Positions 7,391 through 13,495 of a DNA stretch of 14,113 bases are shown piece after piece (positions within the stretch are counted from its first letter, which is position 1; each line of letters starts with the position of its first letter). This DNA is from JBOHDX01 sp050700835 (GTDB lineage Bacteria; Actinomycetota; Actinomycetes; Propionibacteriales; Nocardioidaceae): assembly GCA_050700835.1 (NCBI GenBank), contig JBOHDX010000126.1, positions 1-14,113 on the forward strand. The letters are read 5' to 3'. Made by a program: the position numbers and the translations under genes. The notes below the pieces were generated by a model, which made no database searches, was not told where the DNA came from, and saw nothing but the letters and a program-made list of their open reading frames with translations.

Positions 7391-8814
7391 ACGAACGCGT
7401 CCCCGATCTGCTCCACGACGACCTCGCCGTGGTCGCCGCGGGGGCCGACCTGTTCGCCGATGCCGTGGCCGCGCAAGCCGCCCCGGTGGGGCGCGTCGAC
7501 TGGCAGCCGCCGATGGACGGCACCGAGCACGACCTCGCGACCGTCGCGGCGGATCCGCGGCGCCCCGTCGCCAACGCTCGCGCGGTGGAGCGGATGTTCG
7601 GCGTGCAGGCAGCACTTGTCGACGTCGTCCCGGCCAGTCACGCGCTCGGGCTGTCGGGCGGCGACTTCCTGCACGCCGGCCCCCCGATCGGCTGGGAACG
7701 CGCGTCGGGACCGTTGCGCGGTGCCCTGATGGGCGCGTGTGCACTGGAGGGCCTGGTCGACGACCCGGAGGCGGCGGCACCGTTGCTCGAGTCCGGGCGC
7801 GGGGTGAGTCTCGACTCATGCCACCACCACCACGCGGTCGGACCGATGGCCGGTGTCGTGTCGGCGTCGATGTGGATGTTCGTGCTCGAGGACCCGGCGA
7901 CCGGGCAGCGGGCGTACTCGTCGCTGAACGAGGGACTCGGCAAGGTGCTTCGCTACGGCGCGTACGCACCGGAGGTTCTCGATCGGCTGCGGTGGATGTC
8001 GCGGGTGCTCGGGCCGGTCCTGCAGTCGGCGGTGCGCCGCCACGGACCGGTCGACATCACCGGGATCCTCGCGCAGATGTTGCAGATGGGCGACGAGGCG
8101 CACAACCGCAACCGGGCGGGGACGCTGATGTTGCTGCGTGACCTGTCGCCGGCCATGGTCGAGGCCGGTGCGGAGGCATCCGACGTGGCCGACGTGTTGC
8201 GCTTCATCGGCGGCAACGACCACTTCTTCCTCAACCTCGCCATGCCGGCCTGCAAGCTCGCCCTGGACGCGGCCCGAGACGTCGACGGGTCGACGATGGT
8301 CGTGGCGATGGCCCGGAATGGCACGGACTTCGGCATCCAGGTCTCCGGCACGGGTGACCGCTGGTTCACCGGCCCGGCCCGGCTGGCCGATGGACTGTTC
8401 CTCGGCGACTACGGACCCGACGACGCCAATCCCGACATCGGCGACTCGGCGATCACCGAGACCGCCGGTCTCGGAGGGTTCTCGATGGCCACCGCACCGG
8501 CGATCGTGCGCTTCGTCGGTGGCAGCGTGCCGGATGCGCTGGCGACCAGCCGGCGGATGTACGAGATCACGCTGGCGGAGAATCCGCGCTGGTCGATCCC
8601 GGTGCTGGAGTTCCGCGGGGCGCCGACCGGGATCGACGTGACCAAGGTGGTGCGCACCGGCATCCTGCCGCAGATCAACACCGGCATGGCCGGCAAGGTG
8701 GCCGGCGTCGGACAGGTGGGTGCCGGACTCGTGACGCCGCCGGTCGAGATCTTCCCCGCGGCCCTCGCCGCGCTCGCCGAGGCGGCTCGTGACCGGCGCC
8801 GGCCACCCGGATGA
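7387..8814 (+). CDS. allG: AllG-like subunit (DUF1116) of oxamate carbamoyltransferase
   Basis: This 475-aa DUF1116 (YlbE/AllG) protein is a soluble partner of FdrA and AllH. Family hallmarks are DSCHHHHAVGPMAGVVSASM (near residue 140), QMGDEAHNRNRAGT (near 235), FIGGNDHFFLNLAMPACK (near 275), MARNGTDFGIQVSG (near 305) and GILPQINTGMAG near the C-terminus. The His-rich CHHHH segment and the acidic/Asn motif look like active-site or metal-binding residues, though no mechanism can be read directly. It begins with an ATG overlapping the fdrA stop (ATGA) and ends overlapping the alpha/beta hydrolase start (ATGA), so the four proteins are probably made in fixed ratio. Confidence 0.92.
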   Translation: MNERVPDLLHDDLAVVAAGADLFADAVAAQAAPVGRVDWQPPMDGTEHDLATVAADPRRPVANARAVERMFGVQAALVDVVPASHALGLSGGDFLHAGPPIGWERASGPLRGALMGACALEGLVDDPEAAAPLLESGRGVSLDSCHHHHAVGPMAGVVSASMWMFVLEDPATGQRAYSSLNEGLGKVLRYGAYAPEVLDRLRWMSRVLGPVLQSAVRRHGPVDITGILAQMLQMGDEAHNRNRAGTLMLLRDLSPAMVEAGAEASDVADVLRFIGGNDHFFLNLAMPACKLALDAARDVDGSTMVVAMARNGTDFGIQVSGTGDRWFTGPARLADGLFLGDYGPDDANPDIGDSAITETAGLGGFSMATAPAIVRFVGGSVPDALATSRRMYEITLAENPRWSIPVLEFRGAPTGIDVTKVVRTGILPQINTGMAGKVAGVGQVGAGLVTPPVEIFPAALAALAEAARDRRRPPG

Positions 8815-9671
8815 GCACCCCACGTGCCGTGTCGGTACCCGAGTCGATCCAGGTCGAACCGGTCACGACGTCGCGGGGCCGCTTCGCCGCCCATCGGTGC
8901 CGACCCGCCGGGGCGGCGCAGGGTGCGGTTCTGCTGCTGCCGGGTTTCACCGGCAGCAAGGAGGACTTCACCCCGCTGCTGCCCCTGCTCGCCGGTCGCG
9001 GCTGGGACACCGTGACCTACGACCAGCGTGGGCAGTACGAGACGCCGGCCGCGCTCGACGGTGACTACTCCCTCGACTCGTTCGCCGCCGATGCCCGCGC
9101 CGTCGCTGACGTGCTCGGGGGCACGGAGCACGCCGTGCACCTCGTCGGCCACTCGTTCGGAGGACTCGTCGCTCAAGCCGCTGCGCTCACGTCGCCGGCG
9201 CGCTGGTCGAGCCTGACGCTGCTGTGCTCGGGTCCGGGCGGGTTCGCCGAGGCGGGCAAGCGACATGACCTCGAGGCCGTGGTGCATCTGCTGCAGACCC
9301 GGTCGCTCGACGAGGTGCACGAGGCGATCGTCGAGGGCGAACGCCGGCGCGGCATAGCGCCGCCCGAGGCGCCGATCGCGGCCTTCCTGCGTGCTCGCTA
9401 CGTCGCCAACGACCGGGACTCGCTGGTCGCGATCGCGGGCCATCTGCTCGACGCACCGGACCGCGTCGACGCCGTGGCGGCTCTCGGCCTGCCGCGGGCA
9501 GTCGTCCGCGGCGTCGACGACACCGCCTGGGCCCACGACGTGCAGACCGACATGGCGTACCGCCTGGGTGTCGAGGTGGTGCTGGTCCATGGCGCCGCGC
9601 ACTCCCCTGCGGTCGAGAACCCGGGCGTACTCGCCAGGGCGCTGGGCGACTTCTTCGCCGGTTGTCAGTGA
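8811..9671 (+). CDS. Alpha/beta-hydrolase fold protein, last gene of the carbamoyltransferase operon
   Basis: This 286-aa cytoplasmic alpha/beta hydrolase has no signal peptide. The oxyanion-hole segment LLPGFTGSKEDF is near residue 43, the nucleophile elbow GHSFGG puts Ser115 at its centre, Asp236/Asp237 (RGVDDTAW) are acid candidates, and His264 (GAAHSPAVENP) is the base. The catalytic triad therefore looks complete. The family is too broad to name a substrate: esterases, lactonases, amidases and RutD-like aminoacrylate hydrolases all share it. Translational coupling to allG (ATGA) suggests it acts on a product or precursor of the carbamoyl-transfer step, for example an amide such as oxamate or malonamate; that is inference. 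It is the last gene before a convergent gene. Confidence 0.88.
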   Translation: MSTPRAVSVPESIQVEPVTTSRGRFAAHRCRPAGAAQGAVLLLPGFTGSKEDFTPLLPLLAGRGWDTVTYDQRGQYETPAALDGDYSLDSFAADARAVADVLGGTEHAVHLVGHSFGGLVAQAAALTSPARWSSLTLLCSGPGGFAEAGKRHDLEAVVHLLQTRSLDEVHEAIVEGERRRGIAPPEAPIAAFLRARYVANDRDSLVAIAGHLLDAPDRVDAVAALGLPRAVVRGVDDTAWAHDVQTDMAYRLGVEVVLVHGAAHSPAVENPGVLARALGDFFAGCQ

Positions 9672-9713
9672 CCGCGGCGCCGAATCGGGCGGACGATGAC
9701 CGTCCACTGACAA
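9662..9713. terminator. Inverted repeat at the end of the rightward operon (possible terminator)
   Basis: TTGTCAGTG (9662-9670) is matched perfectly by CACTGACAA (9705-9713). A smaller GGACG-ATGAC-CGTCC hairpin lies inside (9691-9705, sharing one base). The outer arm covers the hydrolase stop codon. There is no T-tract, so this may be a factor-independent terminator of the GC-rich type, an mRNA-stabilising structure or chance. Confidence 0.4.
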
Positions 9714-9727
9714 ACTCCGGGCCGGTA

Positions 9728-9762
9728 GCCCAGCTCGACCCCTCTCAGCTGCTCAGCTGGGC
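9728..9762. terminator. Weak inverted repeat at the convergent gene ends
   Basis: GCCCAGCT (9728-9735) pairs with AGCTGGGC (9755-9762) across a 19-base loop, overlapping the last codons of the DinB-family gene. It could act in either direction between the two convergent genes. The loop is long and there is no U-run. Confidence 0.25.
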
Positions 9763-10329
9763 GGCGCCGGACTGCGGATGCCATCGCGCCGGCGGATCCT
9801 CACCGACCAGACCGTCGACCGCTTCGCGCAGCATGTCGGCGTGCCCGGTGTGCCGGCCGTACTCCTCGATCAGGTCGCACACCATCCGGCGAAGGCTCGG
9901 ATGGCGACCATCCGGCCATCCGACGTCCAGGGGCTGGTCGAGCCCGCCGTCGGCCAAAGCGGCGTGGAGCCTCGTCTTGGATCGCGCCACCGCCTGGTCC
10001 CAGAGGGCGTAGAGCTCCTCGGGGGTGTCGTCCGCCGCGGAGGTGAACTCCCAGTCGGGATCGGCGTCGAAGTCGACGCCTGCGAACGGAGCCCCGAGTG
10101 GTAGCCCGCTCAGCCTTGCGCCGAAGTAGTGGTACTCGACCAGCGCAAGATGCTTGAGCAGACCCCCGAGGGTCAGGGCGGACGCACCGATGCGCGTCTG
10201 CAGACCAGCGGCATCGAGGCCGTCGGCCTTCCAGCGGAAGGTCGTGCGCAGTCGGTCGAGCGCGCCGGTCAGGTGCTCGACCTCGGAGCCGGCGACGGGC
10301 GGTTCCCACGGGTATTCGCTAGTGGTCAT
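9745..10329 (-). CDS. DinB/DUF664 family protein
   Basis: This 194-aa four-helix-bundle protein belongs to the DinB/YfiT-like superfamily, DUF664 branch. Some actinobacterial members are mycothiol-dependent transferases and many are uncharacterised. Family features are LTLGGLLKHLALVEYHYFG (metal-ligand candidate His60) and DLIEEYGRHTGHADMLRE near the C-terminus (His160, His163), giving a plausible three-His metal site. The ATG at 10329 starts MTTSEYPWEPP, a common beginning for this family. The frame stays open further upstream to 10491, but that stretch runs through inverted-repeat DNA and is not protein-like. It is monocistronic, convergent with the hydrolase and about 180 bases downstream of MarC. 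The physiological substrate is unknown. Confidence 0.88.
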   Translation of the reverse strand: MTTSEYPWEPPVAGSEVEHLTGALDRLRTTFRWKADGLDAAGLQTRIGASALTLGGLLKHLALVEYHYFGARLSGLPLGAPFAGVDFDADPDWEFTSAADDTPEELYALWDQAVARSKTRLHAALADGGLDQPLDVGWPDGRHPSLRRMVCDLIEEYGRHTGHADMLREAVDGLVGEDPPARWHPQSGAAQLSS

Positions 10330-10348
10330 TGCCCCACCGTAGGACCGG

Positions 10349-10371
10349 ATCCGGACGTTCTGCGTCCGGAT
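10349..10371. promoter_or_regulatory. Perfect 9-bp hairpin/operator-like palindrome upstream of the DinB gene
   Basis: ATCCGGACG (10349-10357) and CGTCCGGAT (10363-10371) are exact inverted repeats around a 5-base spacer. The nearer arm ends 19 bases before the DinB ATG, placing it in the leader or over the promoter. It suits a dimeric repressor site or an mRNA hairpin. The half-site TGCGTCCG recurs at 10425-10432. Confidence 0.5.
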
Positions 10372-10399
10372 AGCCGGCCAGGTTCGCGTGGGCTCACCC

Positions 10400-10470
10400 G
10401 CTTCACACGCCGTAGGTACCGGTTTGCGTCCGATATGTCCCGATCCGACGGACGCTGCGGCGTGTGAAGC
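10400..10470. repeat. 71-bp nested inverted repeat, copy 1
   Basis: The outer arms GCTTCACACGCCG (10400-10412) and CGGCGTGTGAAGC (10458-10470) match perfectly over 13 bases. Inner arms GCGTCCG (10426-10432) and CGGACGC (10449-10455) also pair. It lies 40 bases after the MarC stop (minus strand) and 70 bases upstream of the DinB start. The left end (GCTTCACACGCCGTA) recurs exactly at 13311-13325 in a second element of the same size. It could be a terminator, a REP-like palindrome or a small non-autonomous element. Confidence 0.85.
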
Positions 10471-10510
10471 CGACAAGGGAGAGCGAGGCAAACCGGGCGA
10501 GCGCCGGAAA

Positions 10511-11131
10511 TCAGCCGGTGTGGCCGGTGACGAACGCGCGCACCGAGTCGGCGATCAGCTGCACGGCGATCGCCGACAGCAGCAGACCGCTGATCCGGGT
10601 GACCAGCAGCACGCCGGAGTCGCGAATCACCCGCAGGATGACCAACGAGTAGCGCATCGACAGCCAGAGCACCACGTGTACGCCGATGATGCCGACCGCG
10701 AGCGCGTCGAACGTCGCCACGTCGTGGACGCGGTTGGTGAACACCATGGTCGCGACGATCGCGCCCGGGCCGGCCAGTAGTGGCGTACCGAGCGGCACCA
10801 TCGCGACGTTCACGTTCTTGGTCTCGACCGGCTCGTCCTCCTGCCCGGTCAGCAGCTGCAGGGCGACCAGGAGCAGCAGCAGCCCGCCGGCGCCCTGCAG
10901 CGCGGGCAGCGAGATGTGCAGGTACGTCAGCAGCTGCTTGCCGAACAACGCGAACAACACGATGACGACCAGAGATACGGTCACCGCCTGCCACGAGGCG
11001 CGCCGTCGCGCGCTCGGCGAGACACCGCTGGTCAGCGCCAGGAAGATCGGGATCGTGCCCGGCGGGTCCATGATCACGAACAAGGTGATGAACACCTCGG
11101 CGAGCAGCGAACCGCTCACGACTGCGTCCAT
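10511..11131 (-). CDS. MarC family integral membrane protein
   Basis: This 206-aa protein of the MarC (UPF0056) family has six predicted hydrophobic segments. Characteristic motifs are FVIMDPPGTIPIFLALT near residue 19 and MVPLGTPLLAGPGAI near residue 110, the two half-membrane proline/glycine loops of this family. Members resemble LysE-type transporters, but the function is not established, and the old link to multiple antibiotic resistance was withdrawn. The ATG at 11131 has GAGGTG a few bases upstream. It is last in a leftward group of three genes, 31 bases after the PHP gene, and is followed by the 71-bp inverted repeat. Confidence 0.9.
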   Translation of the reverse strand: MDAVVSGSLLAEVFITLFVIMDPPGTIPIFLALTSGVSPSARRRASWQAVTVSLVVIVLFALFGKQLLTYLHISLPALQGAGGLLLLLVALQLLTGQEDEPVETKNVNVAMVPLGTPLLAGPGAIVATMVFTNRVHDVATFDALAVGIIGVHVVLWLSMRYSLVILRVIRDSGVLLVTRISGLLLSAIAVQLIADSVRAFVTGHTG

Positions 11132-11146
11132 CTCACCTCGTCCTGA

Positions 11147-11170
11147 TCAGCGGGTCAGCGGGTCAGCGGG
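11147..11170. repeat. Three copies of an 8-bp unit across the PHP stop codon
   Basis: TCAGCGGG is repeated three times without gaps. On the minus strand each copy is CCCGCTGA, and the first one read supplies the PHP stop codon. Slippage here could move or restore the stop. Probably incidental. Confidence 0.85.
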
Positions 11171-12050
11171 TCCAGGTGACCGCGGGCACCCGGTCGACTA
11201 GGCCCGCGTCCGCGGACGCGCGGCGCGCCCGGCTCATGAGGATGTCGAACTGCTCGGGGGTCGTCGTGTTGCAGCCCAGGTCGAAACCGACCTTCCCGAT
11301 GCCGTGGTAGTCGCTGGAGCCGGTGGCCACCAGGTCGAGGTCGGCGGCGAGGCCCCGCAGCTGCGCGCGTACGTCGGCGGGGTGGTCGTTGTGATCCACC
11401 TCGATGCCCGCGAGCCCGGCGCGTCGCAGGTCGGCCAACGCCTGCGCCGTAAGGACTCGCCGGCTGCTGCGGCTCCAGGGGTGGGCCAGGACGGACACCC
11501 CGCCAGCGTTCCGGACGATCCCGATCATGTCCACGAGGTCGGCCGCGTAACGGTCGACGTAGCCGGGGCGACCCGGTGACAGCCACTTCGCGAACGCCTC
11601 GTCACGGTCGTGCGCGGCGCCGAGGGCGACCAGTGCGTCCGCGACATGCGGGCGACCCGTCGCCGCCGCATGACCGGAGACCCGCTCGACGTCGGACACG
11701 GTGATGCCGACGCCGGCGGCGCGCAACCGCTCCACCACGGCCGGAAGGCGGGAGTTGCGACCGGCCAGCACCAAGGCGAGCTCGGCGGTGAGCGCGGGAT
11801 CGTCCGGGTCGGGGAGGTACGCGAGCAGATGCACTCCCCTGCCCTGGTAGCGGGTGGAGACTTCGATGCCCGGGATCAGTGTGATGCCGAGCTGGTCCGC
11901 AGCCTGGGCGGCCTCTTCCCACCCCTGGGTGGTGTCGTGATCGGTCAGCGCGACGACGAGCAGCCCGGCGGCCCGGGCCTTGCCGATCAGCGCCGCGGGT
12001 GCATCGGTCCCGTCCGAGCGACGCGAGTGCGTGTGCAGGTCGATGGGCAC
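11163..12050 (-). CDS. PHP-domain metal-dependent phosphoesterase (nucleoside bisphosphate phosphatase/YciV-like)
   Basis: This 295-aa protein has the full set of PHP metal ligands in order: HTHSRRSDG (His6, His8, Asp13), LTDHD (Asp37, His38), GIE (Glu63), GRPH (His135), LAHP (His190), the VDHND segment (near 219) and GSSDYHG (Asp247, His249). This pattern fits the trinuclear-metal PHP enzymes that hydrolyse 3',5'-nucleoside bisphosphates or short RNA 5' ends, such as E. coli YciV/RNase AM. The exact substrate is unproven. The GTG at 12050 gives the expected MPIDLHTHS beginning. It sits 66 bases after the DUF6758-type gene and 31 before MarC. I recall the same three-gene neighbourhood from other actinobacteria, which would make it a housekeeping cluster. 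Confidence 0.9.
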   Translation of the reverse strand: MPIDLHTHSRRSDGTDAPAALIGKARAAGLLVVALTDHDTTQGWEEAAQAADQLGITLIPGIEVSTRYQGRGVHLLAYLPDPDDPALTAELALVLAGRNSRLPAVVERLRAAGVGITVSDVERVSGHAAATGRPHVADALVALGAAHDRDEAFAKWLSPGRPGYVDRYAADLVDMIGIVRNAGGVSVLAHPWSRSSRRVLTAQALADLRRAGLAGIEVDHNDHPADVRAQLRGLAADLDLVATGSSDYHGIGKVGFDLGCNTTTPEQFDILMSRARRASADAGLVDRVPAVTWTR

Positions 12051-12116
12051 CGGGTCAGCGTATCCACGGCGTCAGCGAGCACCGGCGGCGAGCGCCGCTC
12101 CCCCACCCGTCCACGA

Positions 12117-12779
12117 TCAGTCTCTGGTGAGGCGTGTTGACAGTGCGGTCACCGGCACGACGTCGAGCTGGCCCATCAGGTCGTGAGCGTCGACCACGAC
12201 CAGGTCTCCGCGTACCAGGGCACCTGCGGTCGCCGGAAACGCGATCAGCCACAGCCAGCGGCCGGACGCCTCGCCCACGAACACGTCGCGATCGAGTCGC
12301 TCACCCAGCCACCACAACGGTGTGGCGTGGCCGTCGACCGTGACCTTCGTGGCCGGCGGAGTACCCGCGATCTCGCGGGCCACCTGCAGCCCCGGTGTCC
12401 CTGCGTACCCGGCGCCCATCCCGACCCCGGCCTCCTCGGAGACCAGCAGGAGGTCCGCCGTGCCGTCGAGCGGGTCGGGACCGTTGAAGGCCGTGACCAC
12501 GGCTTGGACCGGCCGCTCGCCTGCGCGGCCCACCCCGGCGAGGGCCCAGTGAGCCGGCATCGGCCAGGGCATCCACGCGGGCATGGGTACGTCGGTCAGG
12601 TGCTGCAGGACGTCGTAGACGCTCGGCTGTGTGAACGGAGGCACCGCAGCGACGACGCCGTCGATCTGGCACCACGTGGAGCCGTCCTCGTCGCGATGCA
12701 CCGCGCCGCCGCACCGTGGGCAGGTGTACTCCGGGTCCGTGGCCGGTTGCATGGCCTCGACGGTCCCGCGAACCGCCAC
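12117..12779 (-). CDS. Conserved actinobacterial protein, DUF6758-like, with N-terminal zinc-ribbon remnant
   Basis: This 220-aa protein has no known activity. It begins with CPRCGG (Cys20, Cys23), followed by a third cysteine in STWCQIDGVV (Cys37). The conserved core PMPAWMPWPMPAHW follows, then LLLVSEEAGVGMGAGYAG, ATPLWWLGE and ASGRWLWLIAFPATAGALV. These match my memory of the Streptomyces DUF6758 proteins, which have an extra His in the CxLHG position; here it is Asp, so the metal site may lack its fourth ligand. Two starts are possible: GTG 12779 (VAVRGTVEAMQ..., keeping an RG motif seen in relatives) or ATG 12752, which gives 211 aa. Neither has an ideal ribosome-binding site. It heads the leftward PHP and MarC group. 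Confidence 0.78.
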   Translation of the reverse strand: MAVRGTVEAMQPATDPEYTCPRCGGAVHRDEDGSTWCQIDGVVAAVPPFTQPSVYDVLQHLTDVPMPAWMPWPMPAHWALAGVGRAGERPVQAVVTAFNGPDPLDGTADLLLVSEEAGVGMGAGYAGTPGLQVAREIAGTPPATKVTVDGHATPLWWLGERLDRDVFVGEASGRWLWLIAFPATAGALVRGDLVVVDAHDLMGQLDVVPVTALSTRLTRD

Positions 12780-12871
12780 GCCCGGTCAAGACCGCCCGGC
12801 CGGCTCCTGTCGAGCCGGGTGCAGTTGGGACACAAGCGAGGCCTGGTTTCAGTCAGCGTAGGGTCGCCGCC
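12780..12871. promoter_or_regulatory. Divergent spacer between the DUF6758-like gene and the Nudix gene
   Basis: These 92 bases must hold the promoters of both genes. One hairpin is visible: CCGGCT (12800-12805), a 7-base loop, AGCCGG (12813-12818). A weak TAGGG lies about 10 bases before the Nudix ATG. No clear -10 or -35 was found. Confidence 0.35.
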
Positions 12872-13282
12872 ATGCCCGATCCCGGACTTCGGATTCCCTG
12901 TGTCGGCGCGATCGTGTTCGACGAACGAGGCCGGCTGCTGCTGGTACGACGCGCGCATGCACCGTCCGTGGGCTCGTGGTCGCTGCCGGGCGGTCGGGTT
13001 GAGCCGGGGGAGAGCGGCCCGCAGGCGGTGGTCCGCGAGGTCGCCGAGGAGACCGGGCTCCGGGTGCGCGTCGGCGAGCTCGTCGGATCGGTGCAGCGAG
13101 CGGCGCCGGCCGGCGGGGTCTACGTCATCGACGACTTCGCCGGCACGGTAGAGGGCGGGACGCTGAGGGCCGCGGACGACGCGGACGAGGCAGGATGGTT
13201 CGACCCCGGTGCCGTTGCCGACCTCGACTGCTCCCCCGGACTCGTCGAGGCCCTGCGGACCTGGGGTGTCCTGCGAGGCTGA
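12872..13282 (+). CDS. Nudix hydrolase
   Basis: This 136-aa single-domain Nudix protein has a perfect Nudix box at residues 41-63. G41, E47, R55, E56, E59, E60 and G62 satisfy GX5EX7REUXEEXGU, preceded by GSWSLPGG. Such enzymes hydrolyse a nucleoside diphosphate linked to another group, for example oxidised nucleotides, ADP-ribose or NADH; specificity cannot be read here. The N-terminus PDPGLRIPCVGAIVFDERGR and the LLLVRRAHAPSVGSWSLPGG core resemble the MutT-like/ADP-ribose group. It is transcribed alone, divergent from the DUF6758-like gene and followed by the second 70-bp inverted repeat. Confidence 0.92.
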   Translation: MPDPGLRIPCVGAIVFDERGRLLLVRRAHAPSVGSWSLPGGRVEPGESGPQAVVREVAEETGLRVRVGELVGSVQRAAPAGGVYVIDDFAGTVEGGTLRAADDADEAGWFDPGAVADLDCSPGLVEALRTWGVLRG

Positions 13283-13310
13283 CCGCTCGCCGGTGGCTCG
13301 CCGGTAGGCC

Positions 13311-13380
13311 GCTTCACACGCCGTACATACCGCCGAATCGGGCAATTCGGGCGCCAAGCGGTACCGCTGGCGAGTGAAGC
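13311..13380. repeat. 70-bp nested inverted repeat, copy 2
   Basis: The outer arms GCTTCACACGCC (13311-13322) and GGCGAGTGAAGC (13369-13380) pair over 12 bases with one mismatch. Middle arms TACCGC/GCGGTA (13328-13333, 13358-13363) and inner arms CCGAAT/ATTCGG (13333-13338, 13345-13350) nest inside. It starts 28 bases after the Nudix stop. It shares the first 15 bases and overall size with the element at 10400-10470, while the interior is different. Confidence 0.85.
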
Positions 13381-13495
13381 GGGCCGCGCAGCCGCGCCCG
13401 GTACCGCTGGCGGGTGAAGCCACCCGCAGCAGGCCGCAGGGCTCAGCGCGCGAGGGTGAAGCCACCCGTGGCAGCCGCGCCTCAGCGCGCGAGGG
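13359..13495. repeat. Patchwork of short direct repeats about 40 bp apart
   Basis: A 22-base segment (13359-13380) recurs with one change at 13399-13420. GGGTGAAGCCACCCG occurs at 13412-13426 and 13454-13468. CTCAGCGCGCGAGGG occurs at 13442-13456 and 13481-13495. Offsets are 40, 42 and 39 bases. Each GGGTGAAGCCACCC is itself a small hairpin with AAGC as loop. The last pair duplicates the final Leu-Ala-Arg-stop codons of the neighbouring minus-strand gene. Confidence 0.85.

Noticed and set aside
8409..9713. 434-codon minus-strand frame opposite the hydrolase and allG
   Set aside because: No recognisable motif, and it is antisense to two well-supported genes.
10330..10491. N-terminal extension of the DinB-family protein to an ATG at 10491
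   Set aside because: The added residues come from the inverted-repeat DNA and do not resemble the family. The ATG at 10329 gives the usual start.
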